Assembly (NCBI GenBank): GCA_964392115.1
Contig: CAYMOU010000086.1
Coordinates: 1-10,487, forward strand
DNA: 10,487 nucleotides
Direction of reading: 5' to 3'
From: CAYXWM01 sp964392115
GTDB lineage: Bacteria; Bacillota; Clostridia; Lachnospirales; WRBF01
Below are positions 1-6,113 of the stretch, piece by piece (position 1 is the stretch's first letter; every line of letters begins with the position of its first letter). Under the pieces are notes generated by a model that had not been told where the DNA came from, ran no database searches, and saw only the letters and a program-made list of their open reading frames with translations. Made by a program: the position numbers and the translations under genes.

Positions 1-361
1 ACCGGAAACAGACTTTGATTTTGTTCCGAAACCTCGAATATTCGTTATTATGTAATCTGCATTAAGGCTTTTTTACGTATTTCACAGGTAAAATTTAATA
101 ATTGGGATACCATTTTCCGGCTATGCAAGTCCGGAATAATTATTTATGCAACTTTGTTTTCTGTATTAGCTTTGCCCAACGGCCGGATAAAATTATGTAA
201 ATATTAAGCAATTTCGCACATTAAGGCTTATCTGTTTTTAATAAATGTAACCTTATTGTAATGCATTTGTCATAAATTGCTAATAAAAAAGCTCTCCGGC
301 AAGCACAAATCAACAAAAAAAACCGCTCCGGCTTAATATAATCAAAAACAGGAGGGGTTAT
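1..361. other. Non-coding region upstream of spoIIE
   Basis: This AT-rich stretch shows no credible reading frame or RNA gene on either strand. It contains a 10-bp perfect palindrome (CGAATATTCG, 35-44), an 11-bp direct repeat (CATTAAGGCTT at 60-70 and 219-229), each copy preceded by TTATGTAA (48-55 and 193-200), and the motif TTTGTCATA at 266-274. No perfect Spo0A box (TGTCGAA) was seen, although spoIIE is a classic Spo0A target in Bacillus. Upstream gene content lies outside the window. Confidence 0.6.
310..342 (+). promoter_or_regulatory. Weak candidate spoIIE promoter with 21-bp spacing
   Basis: A perfect TATAAT lies at 337-342. No acceptable -35 exists at 17 bp, but TCAACA (310-315, four of six matches to TTGACA) lies 21 bp upstream. 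In Bacillus subtilis the spoIIE promoter is a Spo0A-activated sigma-A promoter with an abnormal 21-bp spacing, so the arrangement is suggestive. The implied start near 349 leaves a leader of only about a dozen bases before the start codon. The motif could be chance in AT-rich DNA. Confidence 0.28.
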
Positions 362-2716
362 ATGGACAAGGCTATTGCAAAAGAAAACATACATAAAGGA
401 AATCTGTTACTGACAAAACAAGATGCGGCTGGGGCCGTTATGGCTCTGTTCGGCTTTTTTACGGCAAGAGTAATGGTTATGGGTGCCATCAACCCCATAG
501 CTGTGGGATATGCGGCAAACTTTTTGGGCAACGGTTCTAGGATGTATTTTATAACCTTGCTGACCGGCCTGGGTTTTCTTACAAAATTTCAAGGTATATA
601 CCTTGTTAAATATATTTTGTGTTTGGGGCTTATTACAGGGATTAATGTTCTGGGCAGAAAACGCCTGATCAGCCCGGGAATACTTTTTAAATCAATCTCT
701 GCTGCGGCAGCCACTTTTATTGCCGGAATGTTTATAGCCGCCATGAACCAAATGGGTTTATACTTTATATTTATGGCTGTGTTGGAATCGCTTTTTGTAT
801 TCAGCGTAACTTATGTGCTAAAACGAGCCACCGATGTTATTTCGGGCGTACATTTCAGAAAGGCATTGGCTACGGAAGAATTAATAAGCATTGCTGTTTT
901 GCTTGGCGGTATAGTTGCCGGGTCGGCTGATATATATGTAGGATTGGTTTCGCTGAAATTGTTTTTTTCAAGTTGTGTGTTGCTGATAGTGGCTTATAAA
1001 GGCGGACCGGCCTTTGGTGCTACGGTGGGTATACTTTTGGGTGTATGCCTGTTTGCTACGGGACAAGCCGATCCTTCAGTTGCCACGGTTTTTGCGCTAA
1101 GTGCAATGGGTGCCGGTCTGCTTAAAGATAAAGGCAAAATTGCCACCGCTTTGGGCTTTTTGGCATCGGCCGTTGTGGCGGTATTGTTGACGGATAAAAG
1201 TATGTTCACCATGGAATCGCTGTATTCGGCCTTATTCGGCGGTGGTTTGTTTCTGTTGGTGCCCAACAATTTTTATTTTAACGTAAATTCCACAATCAAC
1301 CCCGGCGGCGATAACCCCGAGGAGTATACATCCAGACTAAAAGAAATAACCACCAACAGGCTTGATAAATTTTCCGATACCTTTGCAAAGTTATCTCAAA
1401 CTTTACGGGGTATTTCCGAGAAAAAAACCTCTCTGACCCAAAAAGACATAGCAAGGCTTATAGACGAATTGGGCACTTCAGCCTGTTATAATTGCAGTAT
1501 GAAAACATTCTGCTGGCAAGACCGTTTTTACGAGACTTATCAAACCGTTTTCGGTTTGTTGGGAATATGCGAAAAAAAAGGTGCGGTCAGTACAAAGGAT
1601 GTACCCCAAAGCCTGATTGAGAGTTGTATTAATGTAGAAAAATTTGTGGAAACCACCAACAGGCTTTTCGAAATATATAAACTAAATATGTCTTGGCACA
1701 ATAAAATAGCCGAAAGTAGGGATCTGGTCTCCACTCAACTGCTTTGTGTGGCAGGAATTATTAAGAATTTATCCGACGAGTTGGATTTGTCCTTCAGTTT
1801 TAATCAGGGCTTGGAAAATGCAATTACAAAAGAGTTGCGCAAAAATAAAATTGACGTGTTGGGCTTAATTTTAATGGAAAACAAACAGGGATTTGCAGAA
1901 GTAACCATTAACACCAAGGCTTGTTTGGGCAAAAAATGCTGCACGAAAACCATAGCGCCCATAGTAGGCAAGGTTTTGGGAAAAAGGTTGAAAAAATCAG
2001 GAAAAGACTGCGACTGCAAGGGCGATCTTTGTACTTTAAGGTTGGTTGAGGAACAGAGATTTTCAGTTACATACGGGGTTGCACGCCGAGCAAAAACCGG
2101 CAGTTTGGAAACCGGTGATTCTTATTCCTTTATGGAGTTGGATAACGGACAGGCTTTGTTGGTGTTATCGGACGGAATGGGTTCCGGCTCTTATGCCCGA
2201 GAGGAAAGCGTTGCTGCGGTGGAATTGCTGGAGGATTTGATAGAATCGGGCTTTGAAAAAGAAGTGGCTATAAGGCTGATAAATTCTGTGTTGGTGCTTA
2301 AAAGTTCTGATGAATCCTTCTCTACCATGGATATTTGCTGTATAGATTTGTACAGCGGTGAGGCAGAATTTATTAAGATGGGTGCGGTTTCCGGGTATAT
2401 TTTAAGGGATAAGGACGTTTCTGTAATTAAGTCCTCAAGTCTGCCTATGGGTATACTAAGCGATGTTGAACCGGAGGTATCTCAAAGAACCTTGCAGGAT
2501 AATGATATAGTGGTTATGATTACGGACGGTATTTTGGACGTGACGGATACATTTATTAATCAAAGTACATGGTTGGTTAACGCCTTGACCACATTTAACG
2601 GCGTAAACCCACAGGATATAGCAGATTATATTATTCAAGAAGCCCAAAAACGCAGTCCCAACAGAATAAGAGATGATATGACGGTTTTGGTGGCTAGGTT
2701 TTGGGAGAAGCCGTAG
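362..2716 (+). CDS. spoIIE: Stage II sporulation protein E, membrane-bound PP2C-type serine phosphatase
   Basis: SpoIIE dephosphorylates the anti-anti-sigma factor SpoIIAA at the sporulation septum, releasing sigma-F in the forespore; it also interacts with FtsZ (known from Bacillus). The 784-residue protein is close to the usual length of about 800. Residues ~25-310 are a series of roughly ten hydrophobic membrane segments. A cytosolic middle region follows, with a Cys cluster at C375/C378/C384 and a second cluster at C521, C526, C527, C550, C552 and C557. The C-terminal PP2C (SpoIIE) domain, ~565-784, keeps its metal-binding acidic motifs: GDS (D586), SDGMGSG (D604), TDG (D722) and RDDMT (D771/D772). 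The ATG is fixed by AGGAGGGG at 350-357. It stands alone, without the tilS/hpt/ftsH genes that follow spoIIE in many Firmicutes. No defect seen. Confidence 0.97.
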   Translation: MDKAIAKENIHKGNLLLTKQDAAGAVMALFGFFTARVMVMGAINPIAVGYAANFLGNGSRMYFITLLTGLGFLTKFQGIYLVKYILCLGLITGINVLGRKRLISPGILFKSISAAAATFIAGMFIAAMNQMGLYFIFMAVLESLFVFSVTYVLKRATDVISGVHFRKALATEELISIAVLLGGIVAGSADIYVGLVSLKLFFSSCVLLIVAYKGGPAFGATVGILLGVCLFATGQADPSVATVFALSAMGAGLLKDKGKIATALGFLASAVVAVLLTDKSMFTMESLYSALFGGGLFLLVPNNFYFNVNSTINPGGDNPEEYTSRLKEITTNRLDKFSDTFAKLSQTLRGISEKKTSLTQKDIARLIDELGTSACYNCSMKTFCWQDRFYETYQTVFGLLGICEKKGAVSTKDVPQSLIESCINVEKFVETTNRLFEIYKLNMSWHNKIAESRDLVSTQLLCVAGIIKNLSDELDLSFSFNQGLENAITKELRKNKIDVLGLILMENKQGFAEVTINTKACLGKKCCTKTIAPIVGKVLGKRLKKSGKDCDCKGDLCTLRLVEEQRFSVTYGVARRAKTGSLETGDSYSFMELDNGQALLVLSDGMGSGSYAREESVAAVELLEDLIESGFEKEVAIRLINSVLVLKSSDESFSTMDICCIDLYSGEAEFIKMGAVSGYILRDKDVSVIKSSSLPMGILSDVEPEVSQRTLQDNDIVVMITDGILDVTDTFINQSTWLVNALTTFNGVNPQDIADYIIQEAQKRSPNRIRDDMTVLVARFWEKP

Positions 2717-2766
2717 GGGTAGCGGAAGTAACTATAATATGATATTTTTTAAAATATGTGACATTT

Positions 2767-2817
2767 TGTAGGTATCCTGTGGTTGAAAGGCGGTGGGAGC
2801 AGAGCCCCGACCCTACA
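2767..2817. repeat. G-rich REP-like intergenic element
   Basis: This ~51-bp segment is bounded by a perfect 6-bp inverted repeat (TGTAGG at 2767-2772, CCTACA at 2812-2817). It contains a GC-rich core (2789-2813) that can fold on itself imperfectly and stands out from the AT-rich spacer. Read on the minus strand, the core begins GTAGGGTCGGGGCTC, resembling short dispersed repeats I recall from clostridial spacers. It lies in the 3' untranslated part of the spoIIE transcript, before the terminator. Only one copy is visible here, so repeat status is an inference. Confidence 0.45.
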
Positions 2818-2852
2818 TAGTCTTTACGTTGAATAAGTTAAAATCAGTTAAG

Positions 2853-2880
2853 CGGAAATCTTAGGGTTTCCGTTTTTTTT
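2853..2880 (+). terminator. Intrinsic terminator of spoIIE
   Basis: An 8-bp stem (CGGAAATC with GGTTTCCG, one T-G pair) closes a TTAG loop and is followed at once by eight T residues (2873-2880). The T tract lies only on the plus-strand side, so it ends the spoIIE transcript about 136 bases after the stop codon. Confidence 0.9.
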
Positions 2881-2943
2881 ATTATTTTAATTTCCATACT
2901 CGGTAGAAATATTGTAAAAAATTTCCGGAGTTTAATTCACCCG

Positions 2944-2973
2944 GTATGAACCGGTAAAATATGGGCAAAAATT
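2944..2973 (+). promoter_or_regulatory. Candidate sigma-F-type forespore promoter
   Basis: GTATG at 2944-2948 matches the sigma-F/sigma-G -35 element (GYATA/GYATR), and GGCAAAAATT at 2964-2973 matches nine of ten positions of the Bacillus sigma-F -10 consensus (GGNNANAHTR). The spacer is 15 bp, as expected for this class. The -35 sits in a small dyad, CCGGT-ATGA-ACCGG (2941-2954). Transcription would start near 2980, about 45 bases before the start codon. No good sigma-A promoter was found in the same spacer. Confidence 0.4.
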
Positions 2974-3024
2974 CTACTAATAAATTGGTAACAAATTACA
3001 GTACAGTATTTCCGGGAGGTTTTT

Positions 3025-3360
3025 ATGAAAAACGAGCGTGTAATTCTGATAAAAGGGGATAAAAACAAGTGGTATGACCAAATTATCTTTATTTTGAAAA
3101 ACAGACCCTCTACAAAACCGCCTGTAGACCTGGTAAAAGAAGCTGAAAAAATCGTGGGGAATTATCTCAACCTGCAAAAACTCCAACAAAATAAAATAAC
3201 GCCCTTGGTAGGCGGAACTTATCAATCCGGTATAAATTTATCACCGGCATACAAGGCAAAAAAGACCGGTAAAAAAACCGGCATTGACTTTTTTATTAAC
3301 TTGGCTTTGATAGTGGCTTGTGTGTCTTTTATATTTTTAGCGGTAAAACTGTTCGGGTAG
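3025..3360 (+). CDS. Small conserved-looking protein with C-terminal membrane anchor
   Basis: I do not recognise a named family with certainty; the N-terminal style (ILIKGDKNKWYDQIIFI) resembles short uncharacterised clostridial proteins. The 111-residue product has a soluble, lysine-rich N-terminal part of about 85 residues (a WYDQIIFIL segment, a proline-containing turn, then a helix VKEAEKIVGNYL), a basic patch (KKTGKKTG) and one hydrophobic segment at ~89-109 reaching the C terminus. This predicts a tail-anchored protein with its N-terminal part in the cytosol; no signal peptide is seen. The gene is real: GGGAGG at 3014-3019 is well spaced from the ATG, and the frame runs from promoter-like site to terminator. 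It lies between spoIIE and spoVT and has its own candidate sigma-F promoter, so a sporulation role is plausible but inferred. Confidence 0.8.
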   Translation: MKNERVILIKGDKNKWYDQIIFILKNRPSTKPPVDLVKEAEKIVGNYLNLQKLQQNKITPLVGGTYQSGINLSPAYKAKKTGKKTGIDFFINLALIVACVSFIFLAVKLFG

Positions 3361-3410
3361 GTATAAATCACAAAGTACAAAAGGCAAAAAATAATAAATA
3401 TAAACTAACA

Positions 3411-3450
3411 AAAGCGGATACCCCTCATTTTAAAGGTATCCGCTTTATTT
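3411..3450. terminator. Bidirectional terminator between the small protein gene and spoVT
   Basis: A perfect 12-bp stem (AAAGCGGATACC at 3411-3422 with its complement at 3435-3446) encloses a 12-base loop and is followed on the plus strand by a T-rich run. On the minus strand the downstream side is A/T-rich but less uniform. It fits termination of both convergent genes, and more strongly of the plus-strand gene. Confidence 0.9.
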
Positions 3451-3532
3451 TTCATTTTTTTATTTGTTTGTTCCGGTAATTTTGTTTGGATTATTCTTAG
3501 TTTGAAAAAACGGAACCTACACAGGGGATTTA

Positions 3533-4078
3533 TCATTGTTCCATTTGTTTACCCAAGAAACCGGAGGCTGTTTGAGCCAATTTGGTTTCCAGTTCACCCA
3601 TTTTTTTATCAGTTGAGAGGAATACAACCGCTCCCAGCACGTCGCCTTCGGAAATTATGGGTGCGATAAGTTCGTGGTTGTAAATGGTGTGGTCGTCGTC
3701 TTCCAAAATGGGAACAAAGCCTTGTTCATCACGAGTGGCTACCACCATGTTACGTTGGGAAATGGCTTTTTCCAATGCCATAGAAATGTGCTTTTCGATT
3801 AATTCTTTTTTTGCACCGCCGGATACGGCTATAATTTGGTCTTTATCAACTATACAGGTTATATGGCCGCTGTTTTGAGCCAAACTTTCGGCATATTCCT
3901 TTGCAAATGCTCCAAGCTCTCCTATGGGAGAGTATTTTTTCAGTATAATTTCGCCCTCTCTGTCCGTAAATATTTCAAGAGGGTCTCCTTCTCTGATACG
4001 TAAGGTTCTGCGTATTTCTTTCGGAATAACAACCCTTCCCAAATCGTCTATGCGTCTGACTATGCCGGTAGCTTTCAA
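3533..4078 (-). CDS. spoVT: Stage V sporulation protein T, AbrB-family transcription regulator
   Basis: SpoVT is a DNA-binding regulator that tunes sigma-G-dependent genes in the forespore during late sporulation (known from Bacillus). The 181-residue product is near the usual 178. Residues 1-52 form the swapped-hairpin AbrB/SpoVT DNA-binding domain, with the hallmark run GIVRRIDDLGRVVIPKEIRR and then LRIREGDPLEIF. Residues ~56-180 form the GAF-like effector domain, whose ligand is unknown. The start is TTG (4076-4078), set by AAGGAGG (4087-4093) about seven bases upstream; MKATGIVRRIDDLGR is also the usual N terminus. The gene converges on the small anchored-protein gene and diverges from the M24 gene across a long spacer. 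No clear sigma-G promoter was found upstream. Confidence 0.95.
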   Translation of the reverse strand: MKATGIVRRIDDLGRVVIPKEIRRTLRIREGDPLEIFTDREGEIILKKYSPIGELGAFAKEYAESLAQNSGHITCIVDKDQIIAVSGGAKKELIEKHISMALEKAISQRNMVVATRDEQGFVPILEDDDHTIYNHELIAPIISEGDVLGAVVFLSTDKKMGELETKLAQTASGFLGKQMEQ

Positions 4079-4450
4079 AAAAATTCCTCCTTGTGCTGTT
4101 ATGTTTTCGAGCCTGATGTAATTATCTTGGCAAATTATAAAAAAATTATACTTTATTCGAATATTATGCCGTGTTATGTCGTTTCGGAATTATATTTACA
4201 GTGCTTCCGTACTGACTTTTTTATTTGGTAAGGGTGAACTGTACATAATATATCGTCCGGAAAGCATCGTCCCAACGGAGGTTGCCAACCCACTGTAATT
4301 TATTAATATACGTATCCGCTGACCAAATATTTTTATCAATGTATATAATTGAAAGCGTTTTATGCAGGACGTCGGTTTGTCGTCGTACAAATGCTTTTTC
4401 TAACCGAGACGCTTGCCCGATTAACATTTTACATTGTTTATGACTATTAT

Positions 4451-4479
4451 TTGACATTAGAAGGATTATTATGCATAAG
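4451..4479 (+). promoter_or_regulatory. Candidate sigma-A promoter inside the spacer
   Basis: A perfect -35 hexamer, TTGACA (4451-4456), is followed after 17 bp by CATAAG (4474-4479), four of six matches to TATAAT. Transcription would start near 4487 on the plus strand. There is no reading frame of useful length directly downstream, and a terminator-like hairpin follows about 60 bases later. Confidence 0.38.
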
Positions 4480-4486
4480 ATATAGG

Positions 4487-4580
4487 CCGTCGACTAATGT
4501 AATATTTTGTTATAAGTAAACATAGCATAAATTGTCAGTGATTGTCAATTAAGGGTGAGCCTTGATTGTTGATTTTTTTA
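4487..4580 (+). ncRNA. Putative small RNA or attenuated leader transcript
   Basis: The interval runs from the predicted start of the TTGACA promoter to the end of a T tract, giving a predicted transcript of about 90-95 bases without a coding frame. Its 3' half folds into the terminator-like hairpin at 4540-4579. It matches no RNA family I know. It could be a free-standing small RNA, or a leader whose read-through feeds the M24 gene 270 bases downstream. This is a prediction from signals only. Confidence 0.3.
4540..4579 (+). terminator. Terminator-like hairpin without an upstream gene
   Basis: The core is a 9-bp stem (CAATTAAGG with CCTTGATTG, one T-G pair) around a GTGAG loop. After one mismatch it extends by up to five weaker pairs, and it is followed by seven T residues (4573-4579). 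The T tract lies only on the plus-strand side. No plus-strand gene lies upstream within 1 kb, because spoVT reads the other way. Confidence 0.6.
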
Positions 4581-4851
4581 TGACATTTGTGATAGTTATA
4601 ATGAAATTTTATATGAGCTTATACGAAAAACCACTTTATAATTAAAGTTTTCCGAATGTTGATGAAAACGGCATTTGTATCCCCTGCAATAATTGAAGCA
4701 AAAATGTTATGTGTTTGTCATATATCAGTGTTTAATTTGTAGGCGGAACTATCCCGGATAAGAATCCCTCATATATAAATATTGCCTAAATTTTAAATTT
4801 CATGTAAACTGTTATGCATTAGTACGGTACATATTTTAAGGAGGAAAAAAC

Positions 4852-6039
4852 TTGAATTATACAACACCCAAGGAAGAAATTCTTGCAAGGCAAAATAACC
4901 TCATTACCCAACTGACAGCTATGGACGAAGACTGGGATACAATCATACTTATAGGCAGGGTTAATATATTTTATTTGACGGGAACCATGCAGGACGGAAT
5001 TTTGGTTATCAGACGTAACGGCTATGTTTATTATTTTGTGCGTAAGAGTTACAGACGTGCCTGTGCGGAATGCCCGGTAGAGATTATCAGAAAAATGACC
5101 GGTTATAAGGATATGCTTCAAAGCTTACCCGAAGATTTGGGCAAAACTTATATAGATATGGATATATTCCCGCTGATAGCTTTGGACAGGCTAAAGAAAT
5201 ACTTTAATATTTCCGCAATAAAACCCATAGATAGGCTAATGCAAAGTGTAAGATCCGTAAAAAGCCCCTATGAATTGCAACTTATAGAAGAATCCGGAAA
5301 GTGCCACGAAAAGTTATTTGAAGAAATTCCCGGTCTGCTGAAAGAAGGCATGACTGAGGCGGAGCTTACCGGAGAAATATATAATTTAATGATCAAGCTT
5401 GGTTATCAGGGCATCAGTCGTTTTAATATGTTCCAGACGGAAATGGTTGTGGGTCAATTGGGCTTTGGAGAAAGCTCCCTGTACCCATCTTCTTTTGACG
5501 GCCCGGCAGGTATGAAAGGAATGTATCCGGCCGTATCTATTGTAGGCAGCAGAGAACGCCGCCTGAAAAAAGGCGATTTGGTGTTTGTGGATATAGGTTT
5601 CGGCATCAAAGGCTACCATACGGACAAAACCCAAGTATTTTCCTTCGGTGCCGCTGCTGATGAAAAGGTGAAAGATATTCATAAGCAATGTATGAATATA
5701 CAAAAAGTAATTACAGATTTAATGAAGCCCGGTGCTATTCCTTCCGAAATATACGCAAAGGCTCTGGCGGCTGTACCCGAGGAATTACAAAATATCTTTA
5801 TGAACAGCGGTGAAGAAAGCGTAAAATTCGTTGGTCATGGTGTAGGCTTGCATATAGATGAATTTCCGGTTTTGGCTAAGGGATTTAATGAACCTCTCCA
5901 AGAAAATATGATTATTTCCATAGAACCCAAATGCGGCTTGGAAAGCATAGGCATGGTGGGCGTAGAGGAAACCTTTGTGGTTACCTCTGACGGCTGCAGG
6001 TGCATCACAGGCGGTTGCAAAGAAATCGTTGCAGTATAA
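4852..6039 (+). CDS. M24-family metallopeptidase (Xaa-Pro dipeptidase/aminopeptidase-like)
   Basis: Enzymes of this family use two metal ions to cleave the bond before proline in peptides, in the cytosol; the exact substrate cannot be read from the sequence. The 395-residue product has a creatinase-type N-terminal domain (~15-135, with NIFYLTGTMQDG) and a pita-bread catalytic domain (~140-390). All five expected metal ligands are visible: D247 (VDIG), D258 (HTDKTQ), H329 (GHGVGLH), E358 (IEP) and E372 (VEET). The start is TTG, supported by AAGGAGG at 4838-4844 with a 7-base gap; no upstream in-frame ATG has a comparable site. No signal peptide or membrane segment is seen. It is a single-gene unit ending in a strong terminator. 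Confidence 0.92.
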   Translation: MNYTTPKEEILARQNNLITQLTAMDEDWDTIILIGRVNIFYLTGTMQDGILVIRRNGYVYYFVRKSYRRACAECPVEIIRKMTGYKDMLQSLPEDLGKTYIDMDIFPLIALDRLKKYFNISAIKPIDRLMQSVRSVKSPYELQLIEESGKCHEKLFEEIPGLLKEGMTEAELTGEIYNLMIKLGYQGISRFNMFQTEMVVGQLGFGESSLYPSSFDGPAGMKGMYPAVSIVGSRERRLKKGDLVFVDIGFGIKGYHTDKTQVFSFGAAADEKVKDIHKQCMNIQKVITDLMKPGAIPSEIYAKALAAVPEELQNIFMNSGEESVKFVGHGVGLHIDEFPVLAKGFNEPLQENMIISIEPKCGLESIGMVGVEETFVVTSDGCRCITGGCKEIVAV

Positions 6040-6045
6040 AAAACC

Positions 6046-6113
6046 AAAAAACCTTGGATTTATCCCTTTGATTTGCTTAATATCAAATCAAAAGGTATAT
6101 CCAAGGTTTTTTT
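6046..6113. terminator. Long bidirectional terminator between the M24 and GGDEF genes
   Basis: A nearly perfect stem of about 25 bp joins 6046-6075 and 6084-6113. The outer part pairs AACCTTGGAT with ATCCAAGGTT, the inner part pairs CCTTTGATTTG with CAAATCAAAAGG with a small irregularity, and the loop is 8 bases. T runs follow on both strands (6107-6113 on plus; the complement of the A run at 6046-6051 on minus). It overlaps the stop codon of the minus-strand GGDEF gene (6112-6114), an economical convergent arrangement. Confidence 0.93.

Larger units (their letters stand above)
4079..4851. other. Long divergent spacer between spoVT and the M24 peptidase gene
   Basis: This stretch of about 770 bp has no coding region I can support. 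Open frames of 64 and 78 codons on the minus strand (4196-4390, 4221-4457) lack ribosome binding sites and show no recognisable motif. It holds the spoVT ribosome binding site at its left edge and a promoter-like site with a downstream terminator-like hairpin (4451-4580). Two TTGTCA motifs lie exactly 10 bp apart (4532-4537, 4542-4547). The M24 ribosome binding site AAGGAGG is at 4838-4844. Part of the spacer could be a decayed gene, but I could not identify one. Confidence 0.5.

Noticed and set aside
1..361. Spo0A box upstream of spoIIE
   Set aside because: It is expected from Bacillus biology, but no TGTCGAA or TTCGACA was found; the nearest sequences, such as the CGAATATTCG palindrome, do not match well.
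4076..4200. Sigma-G promoter for spoVT
   Set aside because: CATAATA on the minus strand (plus 4162-4168) matches the -10 class, but there is no matching -35 at 15-18 bp. The nearby TATAAT-like sequences also lack a -35.
4196..4457. Overlapping minus-strand open frames of 64 and 78 codons upstream of spoVT
   Set aside because: Neither has a ribosome binding site, one begins at a TTG, and the translations show no motif or family resemblance; they look like chance frames in a spacer.
4597..4602. TATAAT as a promoter for the M24 gene
   Set aside because: The hexamer is perfect, but its 17-bp-spaced -35 would be the T tract TTTTTT, and ATGACA (4580-4585) is only 11 bp away; the evidence is too weak to list as a feature.
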